The position numbers were made by a program, and so were the translations under genes. A stretch of DNA of 18,078 nucleotides from Desulforhopalus sp. GTDB taxonomy: Bacteria; Desulfobacterota; Desulfobulbia; Desulfobulbales; Desulfocapsaceae. This document shows, piece after piece, positions 1 to 6,888 of the stretch. The stretch spans positions 1-18,078 of the forward strand of contig JALNVI010000057.1 of NCBI GenBank assembly GCA_023231425.1, read 5' to 3'. The notes under the pieces were generated by a model. It made no database searches. It was not told the origin of the DNA and was given only the letters and a program-made list of their open reading frames with translations. Every line of letters starts with the position of its first letter. Positions within the stretch are counted from its first letter, which is position 1.

Positions 1-1623
1 TGGTGGGATCAAAGTCTTGCACCGCCGCTTATTCTGGGACTGGCCCCTCTCTTCCTTGCGGTTTTATTTTATTACAGGCCATCCAAAAGCGAAAAACGAT
101 TCGTGACCCCGATCACCCTCCTTTTTATCTGCATTTTTTTCTTTTTTGGTGGCTGGGAAATTGTTGTAAAAGTGTTTCATGCCACAACCAGCATTCTCTC
201 TTACGTCACCGACACAGAGGACAGCAGTTATCCCAAAATCAGTGATATGGTCAGTGAACAACAACGCATAGATCTCGGGAAATTTACACAAGGAATATTT
301 TATTACAAACTTCTCCTCATACCAGCGTGTGTCGGGACACTTCTTCTTCTCTGGCGTCAGAGGTTACGTCTGATTGTCTGTACACCTGTATACTTTGTCG
401 GCATACTTGCCCTCCTTTTCGCCACTCGCTTTACCATCTTTGCCGTCCCTGCTGCAGCCCTCAGTCTGGGATACTTTTTTTCAGAAGTCGTTACCTGGGT
501 CAGCCGACATTTGCCTAAAAAGATCTATACACACATTACGTGTACCCTGCTGGCACTGCTCACCATCTTTATTGGCTGGCAGGAATTCGGCAGAACGGAC
601 AATGCCTGGGCCATCTTCCCCTCGCAGGCAGTGCGCGGGATGAAACGCCTGCAGGTTATCACGGAACCCAACGCCGTTATCTGGAGCTGGTGGGACCAGG
701 GACACCCTCTTATCTATTGGGCGGCGCGGGATACCATCAACGATGGCATGGTTCACAGTGCGGCCCGCACCTACAGTAACGTCTTGCCTCTCACCATGGA
801 GAACGACAGAGAAGCAGCAAACTTTATAAATTTTTATGTCGCCCACGGGTTACAGGGAAAAGAAACGTTTGCTCAATTTGCTGCTCAATTTGGCCTTCAG
901 GGACAGCAGACCATGTTGCGAATTCTTCGCACTGGCAGTGAGCAGTGGAAAAAACTCTACCCTCAATTAAGCAGTGAAACAAAAGAAAAGTGGCAGGCAC
1001 TTCTCTTCCCACAGCAGAAACGCCCTGTCTATCTGTTTAATGATATGAAACAACAGACTGTAATCCCCCTCTTCTACTGGTTTGCGACGTGGGACTCCCA
1101 AAAAGGTCAGGGGGAAAAAATATTACCATTGTATACATTCCCTTTTTCAAAAAAAGCTGCTGAAAATTTTATGGAGGGGAAGCTTCCATCGCAGGAATCC
1201 TTTCACGTCGATCCACAAACGTTGATGTTAACGTCCAATGCAATCCTTAAGGAGGGGTTTCCTCTCTATAAAGTCACCCTGACAACAAAGGATGCAAGTA
1301 CCCAACAGGGCCCTCTCACAGGCTACCCGGGAACCGTTTCTCCAAAGTTCACCCCTGCTTACAAGAAAACAAACCAGATATATACGGACTCAGGCCAATA
1401 TGATCTTGATATCAACATTCCCATGCAGATACTATATTTGCTTGATGACAAGCTCACAAAGACATTGATATACCGCCTCTTCTCACGAAAAAACGCCTAC
1501 GATTCCCGCTATTTCAAACCGGTGGAGCTCAAAGAGCCCTACTACCAGATCTGGAAGGTAACCAGCGATATGGCACCGGAGAACCTGACGAAACCTCTCG
1601 CGGAGGGAAAAGCTGTTCAGTGA
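1..1623 (+). CDS. STT3/PglB-family oligosaccharyltransferase, C-terminal part (5' end outside window)
   Basis: The frame is open from base 1, so this is the last 540 residues of a longer protein; the GTG at 103 is an internal codon. STT3/PglB/AglB enzymes transfer lipid-linked glycans to asparagine at the outer face of the inner membrane. The visible part starts with hydrophobic segments (about residues 6-25, 36-53, 103-118, 127-143, 144-162 and 178-195) and continues as a soluble domain from about residue 200 to the end. At residues 230-235 it has WWDQGH, matching the WWDxG signature that reads the acceptor sequon. At 83-86 it has MVSE, resembling the external-loop SVSE/TIxE motif whose Glu (here E86) acts near the active site. 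The catalytic DxD motifs would lie upstream and cannot be checked. Acceptor and glycan are unknown. The family call is fairly secure; activity is inferred. Confidence 0.82.
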   Translation, partial: WWDQSLAPPLILGLAPLFLAVLFYYRPSKSEKRFVTPITLLFICIFFFFGGWEIVVKVFHATTSILSYVTDTEDSSYPKISDMVSEQQRIDLGKFTQGIFYYKLLLIPACVGTLLLLWRQRLRLIVCTPVYFVGILALLFATRFTIFAVPAAALSLGYFFSEVVTWVSRHLPKKIYTHITCTLLALLTIFIGWQEFGRTDNAWAIFPSQAVRGMKRLQVITEPNAVIWSWWDQGHPLIYWAARDTINDGMVHSAARTYSNVLPLTMENDREAANFINFYVAHGLQGKETFAQFAAQFGLQGQQTMLRILRTGSEQWKKLYPQLSSETKEKWQALLFPQQKRPVYLFNDMKQQTVIPLFYWFATWDSQKGQGEKILPLYTFPFSKKAAENFMEGKLPSQESFHVDPQTLMLTSNAILKEGFPLYKVTLTTKDASTQQGPLTGYPGTVSPKFTPAYKKTNQIYTDSGQYDLDINIPMQILYLLDDKLTKTLIYRLFSRKNAYDSRYFKPVELKEPYYQIWKVTSDMAPENLTKPLAEGKAVQ

Positions 1624-1711
1624 AAAAAAATCTGGACATCCCCCCTGCAATCACCTATATTGTGTTTCTCCCTTTCACAGGGATTAACATTTAATTTCAG
1701 TGGTCGACTTT

Positions 1712-1811
1712 GACAGCCGGGCCCTGCGCAACAAGGAATCGTGAACTCCGCCAGGTCCGGAAGGAAGCAACGGTAGCGAATCTTCTTGTGTGTGCAGGTC
1801 ACCCGGCTGTC
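1712..1811 (+). ncRNA. ffs: Signal recognition particle RNA, small bacterial (4.5S) type
   Basis: This is the RNA core of the SRP; it binds Ffh and directs membrane-protein ribosomes to FtsY. The sequence contains the diagnostic apical segment CCAGGTCCGGAAGGAAGCAA (1751-1770), with the GGAA tetraloop and the symmetric Ffh-binding loop. The ends pair perfectly: GACAGCCGGG (1712-1721) with CCCGGCTGTC (1802-1811). A second helix pairs CCTGC (1723-1727) with GCAGG (1794-1798). The length of about 100 nt and the lack of an Alu domain fit the short Gram-negative form. It lies just before dnaX, as the SRP RNA does next to the dnaX-ybaB-recR cluster in several bacteria. A TTTAAT at 1690-1695 could be a -10 box, but I see no convincing -35. 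The exact 5' end is uncertain because the RNA is normally trimmed. Confidence 0.95.
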
Positions 1812-1819
1812 TTTTTTTT
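1802..1819 (+). terminator. Intrinsic terminator formed by the SRP RNA terminal helix and U8
   Basis: The right arm of the SRP RNA terminal stem (1802-1811) is followed at once by eight T residues (1812-1819). The 10-bp GC-rich stem pairs the two ends of the 100-nt RNA, so the finished transcript forms its own terminator-like end. dnaX, which starts at 1898, would then need its own promoter or readthrough. Confidence 0.6.
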
Positions 1820-1897
1820 GTGCACCACATTTTCACGGCTCTCATCCCGGCAGGCGTTCTTCTCTCGGCACCGCCATTCATTCCACCACACATTGCC

Positions 1898-3712
1898 ATG
1901 TCCTACTTAGTACTCGCAAGAAAATCGAGACCGCAGAACTTCGATGAAGTTGTAGGACAGAAGCCCATTGTCAGAACCCTGAAGAACAGCATCGCCCGTG
2001 AGCGGATTGCCCACGCTATTCTCTTCTCCGGAGTGCGCGGGGTGGGTAAAACCACGCTGGCGCGCATCATGGCCATGGCGATAAACTGCGAAGCACCTCC
2101 CGCAGAGAGGCCCTGCAACAAGTGCAGGTCCTGTCTTGATATTGTCGCCGGCCGCTCTCTTGATATTGAGGAGATTGACGGGGCCTCCAACAACGGCGTG
2201 GACAATGTGCGCGAGCTGCGGGAAAAGGTGAAGATCATGCCCACCAGTTCGCGCTGCAAGGTGATCATTATTGATGAAGTGCACATGCTCTCCATCTCCG
2301 CCTTCAACGCCCTGCTGAAAACACTGGAAGAGCCGCCGGAGCATGTCTATTTCATATTTGCCACCACCGAGATTCACAAGGTTCCGGTCACTATCCTCTC
2401 CCGTTGTCAGCAGTATGAGCTGAAGAAGATCTCGGAGCTGGAGCTTATCGCCCATTTCAAAAAGCTGGTGGAGGGGGAAGGTTTCACTGTTGAGGAGAGC
2501 GCCCTTTCACTGATTGCCCGCGAAAGCGGCGGCTCGGTGCGCGACGGGTTGTCGCTCTTAGACCAGATGTTTTCCTTCGGCGAGAAGAATATCACCAGTA
2601 CAGATGTGGTGGAGATGCTCGGGCTGGTGGGCCGGGAGGTGTTGATGGAACTCACTCGCGCCCTGCTTGACGGCCAGCGGCAGACGGTTTTTGCCACTCT
2701 AAACGAAGTCTTTGACTTCGGTGTGGACCTCAAGCGCTTCATGGAAGATCTGCTCGGCAATTTCCGCACCCTGCTGCTGCTCTCCATGCACGGCTGTGAA
2801 AAGCTGGTGGAGCTCTCCGAGGCGGAGTTCGATGAGTTCAGCGAGCTGGCGCGACGTTTCAGCACGGAGTCCATCCATCTGAAACTCACGCAGCTGATGG
2901 CTGCCGCCGAATCCCTTCAGCACGCCGCACAGCCGCGCCTCACCCTCGAAACATCTCTGCTCAAGGTGATTGAGGCCGGAAACGTGATGCCACTCTCCGC
3001 CGTCCTCGGCCAGATGGACAGGATTCTGCCCCAGCTGAAGGAACTCGGAGAACTCAAGGCGCAGGCCGTTGCTTCTGCCACTCCGACCAAAGTACAGAGC
3101 AGAGGAGAAGAAAACACCCCTGGAAAAAAGCCTGAGCCTCCCGTCGCGGAGGTCTCTGAAGCTGATTCACCTGCCCCTGTCCCTGAAGAGCTTCCCCCTC
3201 CTCCACCAGACGAAGAGGAACTGTGCGAGCCGGAACCGCCAACAGCTCCGCCTCCTCACCCGGCTTCCCCTGCTCCGCAGGCCCCGTTCTCTGCCGACTC
3301 TTCCTCCTCTGTCGACTGTGCTGCCATAAAGAAAAAATGGCCTGAATATATCGCCCAGGTGGACAGCGAGGTTGAGTGGATGGCCGCCGTGCTGCAGGAT
3401 GCCCTTGAGGTGACAGTACAGGAGGGCGATCCCTGCCGCATTGTGGTGCATTATGAAGATGAAACGAGTTGCTCAATGCTGCGGCAGTCCGCCAACATGG
3501 AGATACTGGAGCGCCATGCGCTGGATTTTTTCGGCAGAGCCATTACTCTCTCTCTCACTGCGACAGAAGAGGATAAGAGTGATGAAAACTCGCCTCGCGC
3601 CATGCGCAAACGCCTCGCCAATGATCCGAAGGTACGCCTGACCACCGAGGTCTTTCTCGGCCAGGTGGGTGAGGTGCGCATACGTTCAAAGGCTATGCAG
3701 AAGAAAAACTAA
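1898..3712 (+). CDS. dnaX: DNA polymerase III tau subunit (and predicted gamma by frameshifting)
   Basis: This is the clamp-loader ATPase of the replicative polymerase. I place the start at 1898 because MSYLVLARKSRPQNF is the standard DnaX N-terminus and the numbering then matches E. coli. An in-frame ATG at 1790 lies inside the SRP RNA and is unlikely. There is no clear Shine-Dalgarno before 1898. The 604 residues show Walker A GVRGVGKT (45-52), the zinc module C64/C73/C76/C79, Walker B DEVH (126-129) and the SRC motif (168-170). After the AAA+ and collar region comes a Pro/Glu-rich linker (about 405-475), then the tau-specific C-terminal region that in E. coli binds DnaB and the polymerase alpha subunit. 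At codons 409-411 there is a slippery site predicted to give a 412-residue gamma. The gene normally abuts ybaB; here a palindromic repeat intervenes. Confidence 0.96.
   Translation: MSYLVLARKSRPQNFDEVVGQKPIVRTLKNSIARERIAHAILFSGVRGVGKTTLARIMAMAINCEAPPAERPCNKCRSCLDIVAGRSLDIEEIDGASNNGVDNVRELREKVKIMPTSSRCKVIIIDEVHMLSISAFNALLKTLEEPPEHVYFIFATTEIHKVPVTILSRCQQYELKKISELELIAHFKKLVEGEGFTVEESALSLIARESGGSVRDGLSLLDQMFSFGEKNITSTDVVEMLGLVGREVLMELTRALLDGQRQTVFATLNEVFDFGVDLKRFMEDLLGNFRTLLLLSMHGCEKLVELSEAEFDEFSELARRFSTESIHLKLTQLMAAAESLQHAAQPRLTLETSLLKVIEAGNVMPLSAVLGQMDRILPQLKELGELKAQAVASATPTKVQSRGEENTPGKKPEPPVAEVSEADSPAPVPEELPPPPPDEEELCEPEPPTAPPPHPASPAPQAPFSADSSSSVDCAAIKKKWPEYIAQVDSEVEWMAAVLQDALEVTVQEGDPCRIVVHYEDETSCSMLRQSANMEILERHALDFFGRAITLSLTATEEDKSDENSPRAMRKRLANDPKVRLTTEVFLGQVGEVRIRSKAMQKKN
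3103..3156 (+). promoter_or_regulatory. Programmed -1 ribosomal frameshift signal in dnaX
   Basis: Codons 409-411 read GGA AAA AAG, so A-AAA-AAG (3124-3130) sits in the phase needed for tandem slippage, as in E. coli dnaX. After a -1 shift the next codons are GCC (3130-3132) and TGA (3133-3135), which would end the protein at residue 412. A Shine-Dalgarno-like AGGAG (3103-3107) lies 16 nt upstream; E. coli has about 10. Downstream, CCTCC (3137-3141) pairs with GGAGG (3148-3152) around a 6-nt loop, extended by GAG (3134-3136) with CTC (3154-3156) across a bulged T. The stem starts 3 to 6 nt after the heptamer. All three known E. coli elements are present in order. The efficiency cannot be judged from sequence. 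Confidence 0.78.
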
Positions 3713-3717
3713 AGATA

Positions 3718-3955
3718 AAAAGGGAGAAAGGAGACGGGAGAAGGGAGACGGGAAAAAGCAAAAGACGGAAAGACAATTTTTTTACCGCGAAGAACGCTAA
3801 GGAACGCGAAGGAAAGCAAAACCATTTGAGAATAAAGATTTTAAAACTAAACAGGAAATTACTGTTGTTATATCTTTACTCTTCGCGTTCTTCGTGTCCT
3901 TCGCGGTGAAATTCTTTGTCTTTTGCTTTTTCCTGCCTCCTGTCTCCCTTTTTGT
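3718..3955. repeat. Nested inverted-repeat element between dnaX and ybaB (R1)
   Basis: The gap of 313 bases is mostly one imperfect palindrome. The outer left arm (about 3719-3774) is G/A-rich with GGGAGACGGGAAAAAGCAAA. The outer right arm (about 3913-3955) is its reverse complement, with TTTTGCTTTTTCCTGCCTCC. The inner left arm (about 3777-3811) carries TACCGCGAAGAACGC and AAGGAACGCGAAGG; the inner right arm (about 3880-3912) carries CTTCGCGTTCTTCGTGTCC and TTCGCGGTGAAA. The AT-rich centre (3812-3879) has no coding content that I trust. The left arm begins 7 bases after the dnaX stop. No transposase is encoded, so it is a non-autonomous (MITE-like or REP-like) element or a structured RNA segment. 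Fragments of the same modules recur in most other long gaps of the window. Confidence 0.85.
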
Positions 3956-4025
3956 ATTACGAAACCAGCAGTAAAAAAAATAACGCAGGAAACACAGCTC
4001 CATCTCATTTATAAAGGACAGCATT

Positions 4026-4346
4026 ATGGATATCAGCAGTATGATGGAACAAGCCAAATCCATGCAGCAAAAGATGGCCAGAATTCAGGAAGAGCTCAGC
4101 AAAAAAACGATCACCGGCAATGCTGGCGGCGGCATGGTTGAGGTCACGGTGAACGGTCAGGGCGATGTGCTCAGGGTAAAACTGGAGCCGATGGTCATCA
4201 ATGTGGAAGAGGCGGAAATGTTGCAGGATCTTATTACCGCAGCCACCAACGATGCCCTGCGCAGGGCAAAAGAGCTGAGCAAACAGGAGCTGGCACAGCT
4301 CACCGGCGGGCTGAATATCCCTGGTCTGACCAACTTCCTGCGTTAA
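4026..4346 (+). CDS. ybaB: YbaB/EbfC nucleoid-associated protein
   Basis: This small DNA-binding protein of 106 residues is the usual family length. It forms dimers that coat DNA and is thought to influence nucleoid structure. The N-terminal third is a charged helix (MDISSMMEQAKSMQQKMARI), followed by the conserved strand region GGGMVEVTVNGQGDV (about 38-52) and a second helix carrying the DLITAATNDALRRAKEL block. The C-terminus has the familiar GGLNIPG (about 94-100). A good Shine-Dalgarno, AAAGGA (4013-4018), sits 7 bases before the ATG. recR starts 4 bases after the stop, so the two are very probably cotranscribed and coupled. The position between dnaX and recR is the classic one. Confidence 0.94.
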   Translation: MDISSMMEQAKSMQQKMARIQEELSKKTITGNAGGGMVEVTVNGQGDVLRVKLEPMVINVEEAEMLQDLITAATNDALRRAKELSKQELAQLTGGLNIPGLTNFLR

Positions 4347-4350
4347 CAGA

Positions 4351-4962
4351 ATGCAGGTTATCCCCCCCGCCCTTGAAAATTTGATTGAGCAGTTTTCCCG
4401 TCTCCCGGGAATAGGCAACAAGTCCGCTACGCGGCTGGCACTCAATATTCTGCGCAGACCCGCCGGGCAGGCGCACGAACTGGCCAACGCGCTGGATAAG
4501 CTGCACAGCTCAATTCGCCTCTGCTCCAACTGCTTCTCCTTTTCGGAGACAGATCCCTGCGCCATCTGCGGCGACCCGAAACGCAATGCTTCGGTGGTCT
4601 GTGTGGTGGAACAGAGCGCAGACATGCTCGCCATTGAGAAAACGGCCTCCTTCCGCGGCCAATATCATATCCTCCACGGGGTCCTTGCGCCGATGGACGG
4701 TATTGGCCCGGATGAGCTGAAGATAAAGGAACTGCTCGCCCGTATCCACCAGGGCGTGATTGAAGAGGTGATTATTGCCACCAGCTCCACCGTACCAGGA
4801 GAGGCGACGGCCTCTTTTCTTATCGATCTGTTATCTCGATATAAGGTCAGATTTACCCGGCTTGCCTGTGGAATTCCTATGGGAATGGACATCAAGTATG
4901 CAGATAAATACACCCTTTCCAGAGCCCTTGAGGGGAGATATTCTCCCAGAAGAGAGGGGTAA
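4351..4962 (+). CDS. recR: Recombination mediator protein RecR
   Basis: RecR works with RecF and RecO to load RecA at single-strand gaps. The 203 residues match the family length. The order of parts is a helix-hairpin-helix (LPGIGNKSATRLALNI, about 18-33), a four-cysteine zinc finger (C58, C61, C70, C73) and a Toprim domain starting at VCVVEQSADMLAIE (about 86-99). The conserved block YHILHGVLAPMDGIGPDE (about 106-123) follows, then the C-terminal Walker-like segment with YKVRFTRLACGIPMG. The start lies 4 bases after the ybaB stop and has no strong Shine-Dalgarno of its own, so translation is probably coupled to ybaB. Confidence 0.96.
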   Translation: MQVIPPALENLIEQFSRLPGIGNKSATRLALNILRRPAGQAHELANALDKLHSSIRLCSNCFSFSETDPCAICGDPKRNASVVCVVEQSADMLAIEKTASFRGQYHILHGVLAPMDGIGPDELKIKELLARIHQGVIEEVIIATSSTVPGEATASFLIDLLSRYKVRFTRLACGIPMGMDIKYADKYTLSRALEGRYSPRREG

Positions 4963-5010
4963 ATCCTTTTCCGGAATGTAATATCAATTCCATTTTGTAT
5001 TGGTGGATTT

Positions 5011-5100
5011 AAAGACAGGGACGGGAAAAGGGAGAAAGGAGACGGGAGACGGGAAAAAGCAAAAGACAGTAAGACACGCTAAATACGCGGAAGATTCTCT
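5011..5100 (+). repeat. Half copy of the modular repeat downstream of recR (R2)
   Basis: From about 5013 the gap after recR carries the G/A-rich outer arm (GGAGACGGGAGACGGGAAAA, ending in AGCAAAAGAC at 5058-5067) and then a shortened inner arm of the second type, ACACGCTAAATACGCGGAAG (5074-5093). The matching right-hand arms are missing. Instead the sequence continues into the separate 51-bp repeat at 5105. It therefore looks like a truncated or rearranged copy. The arm starts about 50 bases after the recR stop, further than for most other copies. Confidence 0.7.
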
Positions 5101-5104
5101 CTAT

Positions 5105-5155
5105 AAAATGTCCACGCACTCGCGTTCTCTGGTCAGTAAAAAATGTAATTGGTAT
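5105..5155 (+). repeat. 51-bp dispersed repeat, copy A
   Basis: The segment runs AAAATGTCCACGCA.. to ..TAATTGGTAT. A copy at 13236-13286 is identical at about 47 of 51 positions, and a more diverged inverted copy lies at 17803-17854. The shared core is CGCGTTCTCTGGTCA. This copy ends 25 bases before the start of the lipoprotein gene and overlaps a promoter-like pair of boxes. No coding function is evident. Confidence 0.75.
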
Positions 5156-5158
5156 AAA
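5130..5158 (+). promoter_or_regulatory. Candidate sigma70-type promoter for the lipoprotein gene
   Basis: TGGTCA (5130-5135) matches the -35 consensus at 4 of 6 positions. After a 17-base spacer comes TATAAA (5153-5158), a good -10. Transcription would start near 5165, only about 16 bases before the ATG at 5181. Both boxes largely lie in the 51-bp repeat. In the second copy the -10 position reads TATGAG, so the promoter-like quality is not fully conserved. Confidence 0.4.
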
Positions 5159-5180
5159 TCTTTTTTTGGAAGGTAACTGA

Positions 5181-6020
5181 ATGAAACGAGCCATTGTCCT
5201 CCTTGCCCTTCTTACCAGTTCCTGCGGATTTTTCGGCCATGAAAATTCGCCGTCTCCCGCCGTTGACACTCCTGTCCCCTGCACCCCGGAGTGGTTTCGT
5301 CTTGCGGGCAGGAATCTTCCCCTTGAGGGTACGGCGCAACCTGCCCCGGGGACGCCACAGTGGATGCGCAGCGTGGAGAGCCAGCTCGGCACAGAAGAAG
5401 ACTCTTCCTGGCCAGAGGCGGGAACGAATGAGTGGTGCACTCTGGCCGACAACGGACTGAAAGCCATACTGCTCGCCAAATCCCAGCCCGCCTCTTTCTC
5501 CTGCGACCGGGTGGCCAGGGAGAGTACGGAAGGGACCATTTGTCGGACGCCGGAGCTGGTACAACTGGACCGCAGTCTGAGCGAGACCCTGAAAATTTGT
5601 AAAGAGGAGAGTTCAGCGAATATTCAGAGTGTCCTCGAAAAGAACCAGCGCGAGTGGCGAATTTCCCGGGACAACTGCGGCCATGGTGAGGACGCGGTGC
5701 CCTGTATTGCACAATCTTATCGCAGGCGCATTGCCACTCTGCAGGCAACGTTTGATCTGGCACTGAAGAGGGGGCCGATCCTTTTCACCTGTCCGGCGAA
5801 TCCGGACGGTGACCTCAAGGCGTCGTTCTACAGCACCGATCCACCCACTCTCCTCGCCGTGCGGGAAGACAGTGAATCGGTACTGTTTCTCGTGCCCTCA
5901 GCGAGCGGGGAGAGGTATGAAGGGAAAAACACGATGGTGTGGGAGCAGCGTGGCAAGGCGCTGGTGCACTGGGGATACGACGCAGAGACCATTAAGTGCA
6001 CAGAGCCCGGCTCAAAATAA
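5181..6020 (+). CDS. Lipoprotein with LprI-like (DUF1311) and MliC-like lysozyme-inhibitor domains
   Basis: The 279 residues start with a signal peptide ending in LLTSSC, so C15 is a plausible lipidation site, although T at -3 is not the best lipobox. A good Shine-Dalgarno (GGAAGG, 5168-5173) supports the start. Residues 34-93 hold three short repeats spaced 23-24 residues apart (TPEWFRLAGRNL, TPQWMRSVESQL, TNEWCTLADNGL). Residues 106-190 resemble the LprI/DUF1311 domain: C108, C121 with RTPELVQLDRSL, then QREWRISRDNC (C166) and C175. Residues 202-275 resemble MliC: C204, SASGERYEG (240-248), a hydrophobic/basic stretch and a terminal C273 that probably bonds to C204. MliC and LprI families protect Gram-negative cells against c-type lysozyme, so this is probably a periplasmic or outer-membrane lysozyme inhibitor. 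Domain recognition is by motif; inhibition is inferred. Confidence 0.75.
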   Translation: MKRAIVLLALLTSSCGFFGHENSPSPAVDTPVPCTPEWFRLAGRNLPLEGTAQPAPGTPQWMRSVESQLGTEEDSSWPEAGTNEWCTLADNGLKAILLAKSQPASFSCDRVARESTEGTICRTPELVQLDRSLSETLKICKEESSANIQSVLEKNQREWRISRDNCGHGEDAVPCIAQSYRRRIATLQATFDLALKRGPILFTCPANPDGDLKASFYSTDPPTLLAVREDSESVLFLVPSASGERYEGKNTMVWEQRGKALVHWGYDAETIKCTEPGSK

Positions 6021-6309
6021 AAGGAGGCTGGAGACAGGAAAGCGAGGAGACAGGAGAAAGGAGACAGGAGAAAGGAAAAAGCAAAGGCAAAAGACTGGAT
6101 GGCTAACGAAACACGCTAAACACGCGAAAGTTTCTCTATATAAAATGCTTTTTTTCGCATGTTTCGTATATTTCGTTGGCAAAAAAAATCTTTTCGCTGT
6201 TTTAGCTTTCACAAGGACACCTTGAAACAATCTCATCCAACAACGGGCGTCATCGGGTTTTGTTGCCCTGCTTTTTCCTGTCTCCTGTCTCCTTTTTCCT
6301 GTCTCCCCT
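6021..6309. repeat. Palindromic repeat element filling the gap between convergent genes (R3)
   Basis: This element occupies the whole space between the lipoprotein gene (plus strand) and tag (minus strand). The left arm is GGAGACAGGAGAAAGGAAAA, then AGCAAAGGCAAAAGAC. The right arm is GCTTTTTCCTGTCTCCTGTC, then TCCTTTTTCCTGTCTCCCC. The inner arms are of the second type: CTAACGAAACACGCTAAACA (about 6103-6122), facing GCATGTTTCGTATATTTCGT (about 6157-6176). Each outer arm touches a stop codon: the TAA of the lipoprotein gene at 6018-6020 and the reverse-strand TAA of tag at 6310-6312. The element is a clear relative of 7078-7392. A role as a bidirectional transcript-end structure is possible but not shown. 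Confidence 0.85.
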
Positions 6310-6888
6310 TTACTCCCCTCCGCAAAGTTCGCGGTAGCGGTAACAGGTGGTGAGGTGGTCATTTACCATGCCGATTGACTGCATAAAGGCGTAGCAGATG
6401 GTCGGCCCGACAAAGGAGAAGCCCCGTTTCTTCATGTCCCGGCTCATCTTCTTTGACACGTCAGTCTGCGCGGGGATCTCTTCCATGCGGTTGAAGTGGT
6501 TTTGCAGCGGCTGTCCGTCGACAAAATCCCACAGATAGTCGCTGAGGGTGAGCCCCTCTTTATTGAGCTGCAGGGTGGCACGGGCGTTTTTTATCACCGA
6601 TTCGATTTTCAGCCGGTTGCGGATAATCCCTTCATTCTGCAGGAGCCGCTCAATATCGGCGTCACCGTAGCAAACAATCTTTTCTACAGTAAAAGCTTCA
6701 AATGCCCTGTAATAACCTGTTCTTCGGCGCAGGATCGTGAGCCATGAAAGCCCGGCCTGAGCCCCTTCGAGGCACAGCATGGCGAAGAGGCTGTTGTTAT
6801 CTTTCAGTGGCACGCCCCACTCTTCATCATGATATTTTGTATAGAGTGCATCGTTTTCGCACCACGCACATCGCTGTTTTCCCCGCAT
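6310..6888 (-). CDS. tag: DNA-3-methyladenine glycosylase I
   Basis: This base-excision repair enzyme removes 3-methyladenine from alkylated DNA. The 192-residue protein aligns by eye with E. coli Tag over its whole length. Zinc ligands appear as C7, H20 (in YHDEEWG), H178 and C182 (in VNDHLTTC). The active-site region is CLEGAQAGLSW with the key Glu at E41. The C-terminal signature KKRGFSFVGPTICYAFMQ is also present. The start is supported by a Shine-Dalgarno AAAGGA on the minus strand (6896-6901). The gene is transcribed against its neighbours, stands alone, and lies between two related palindromic repeats (6021-6309 and 7078-7392) in the same orientation, an arrangement that could allow deletion or movement by recombination. 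Confidence 0.95.
   Translation of the reverse strand: MRGKQRCAWCENDALYTKYHDEEWGVPLKDNNSLFAMLCLEGAQAGLSWLTILRRRTGYYRAFEAFTVEKIVCYGDADIERLLQNEGIIRNRLKIESVIKNARATLQLNKEGLTLSDYLWDFVDGQPLQNHFNRMEEIPAQTDVSKKMSRDMKKRGFSFVGPTICYAFMQSIGMVNDHLTTCYRYRELCGGE

Noticed and set aside
1790..1897. Upstream in-frame ATG extending DnaX by 36 residues
   Set aside because: It lies inside the SRP RNA and its residues are unlike any DnaX; MSYLVLARK at 1898 is the family N-terminus with E. coli-like numbering.
3326..3340. Second A-run in dnaX (AAAGAAAAAATGG) as a frameshift site
   Set aside because: Its phase does not give an X-XXY-YYZ heptamer with a Lys-AAG second codon, and no SD or hairpin was seen next to it.
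6012..6362. Small proteins translated from the repeats (for example 116 and 138 codons)
   Set aside because: They are low-complexity translations of the palindromic repeats in several frames, with no Shine-Dalgarno and no conserved pattern.
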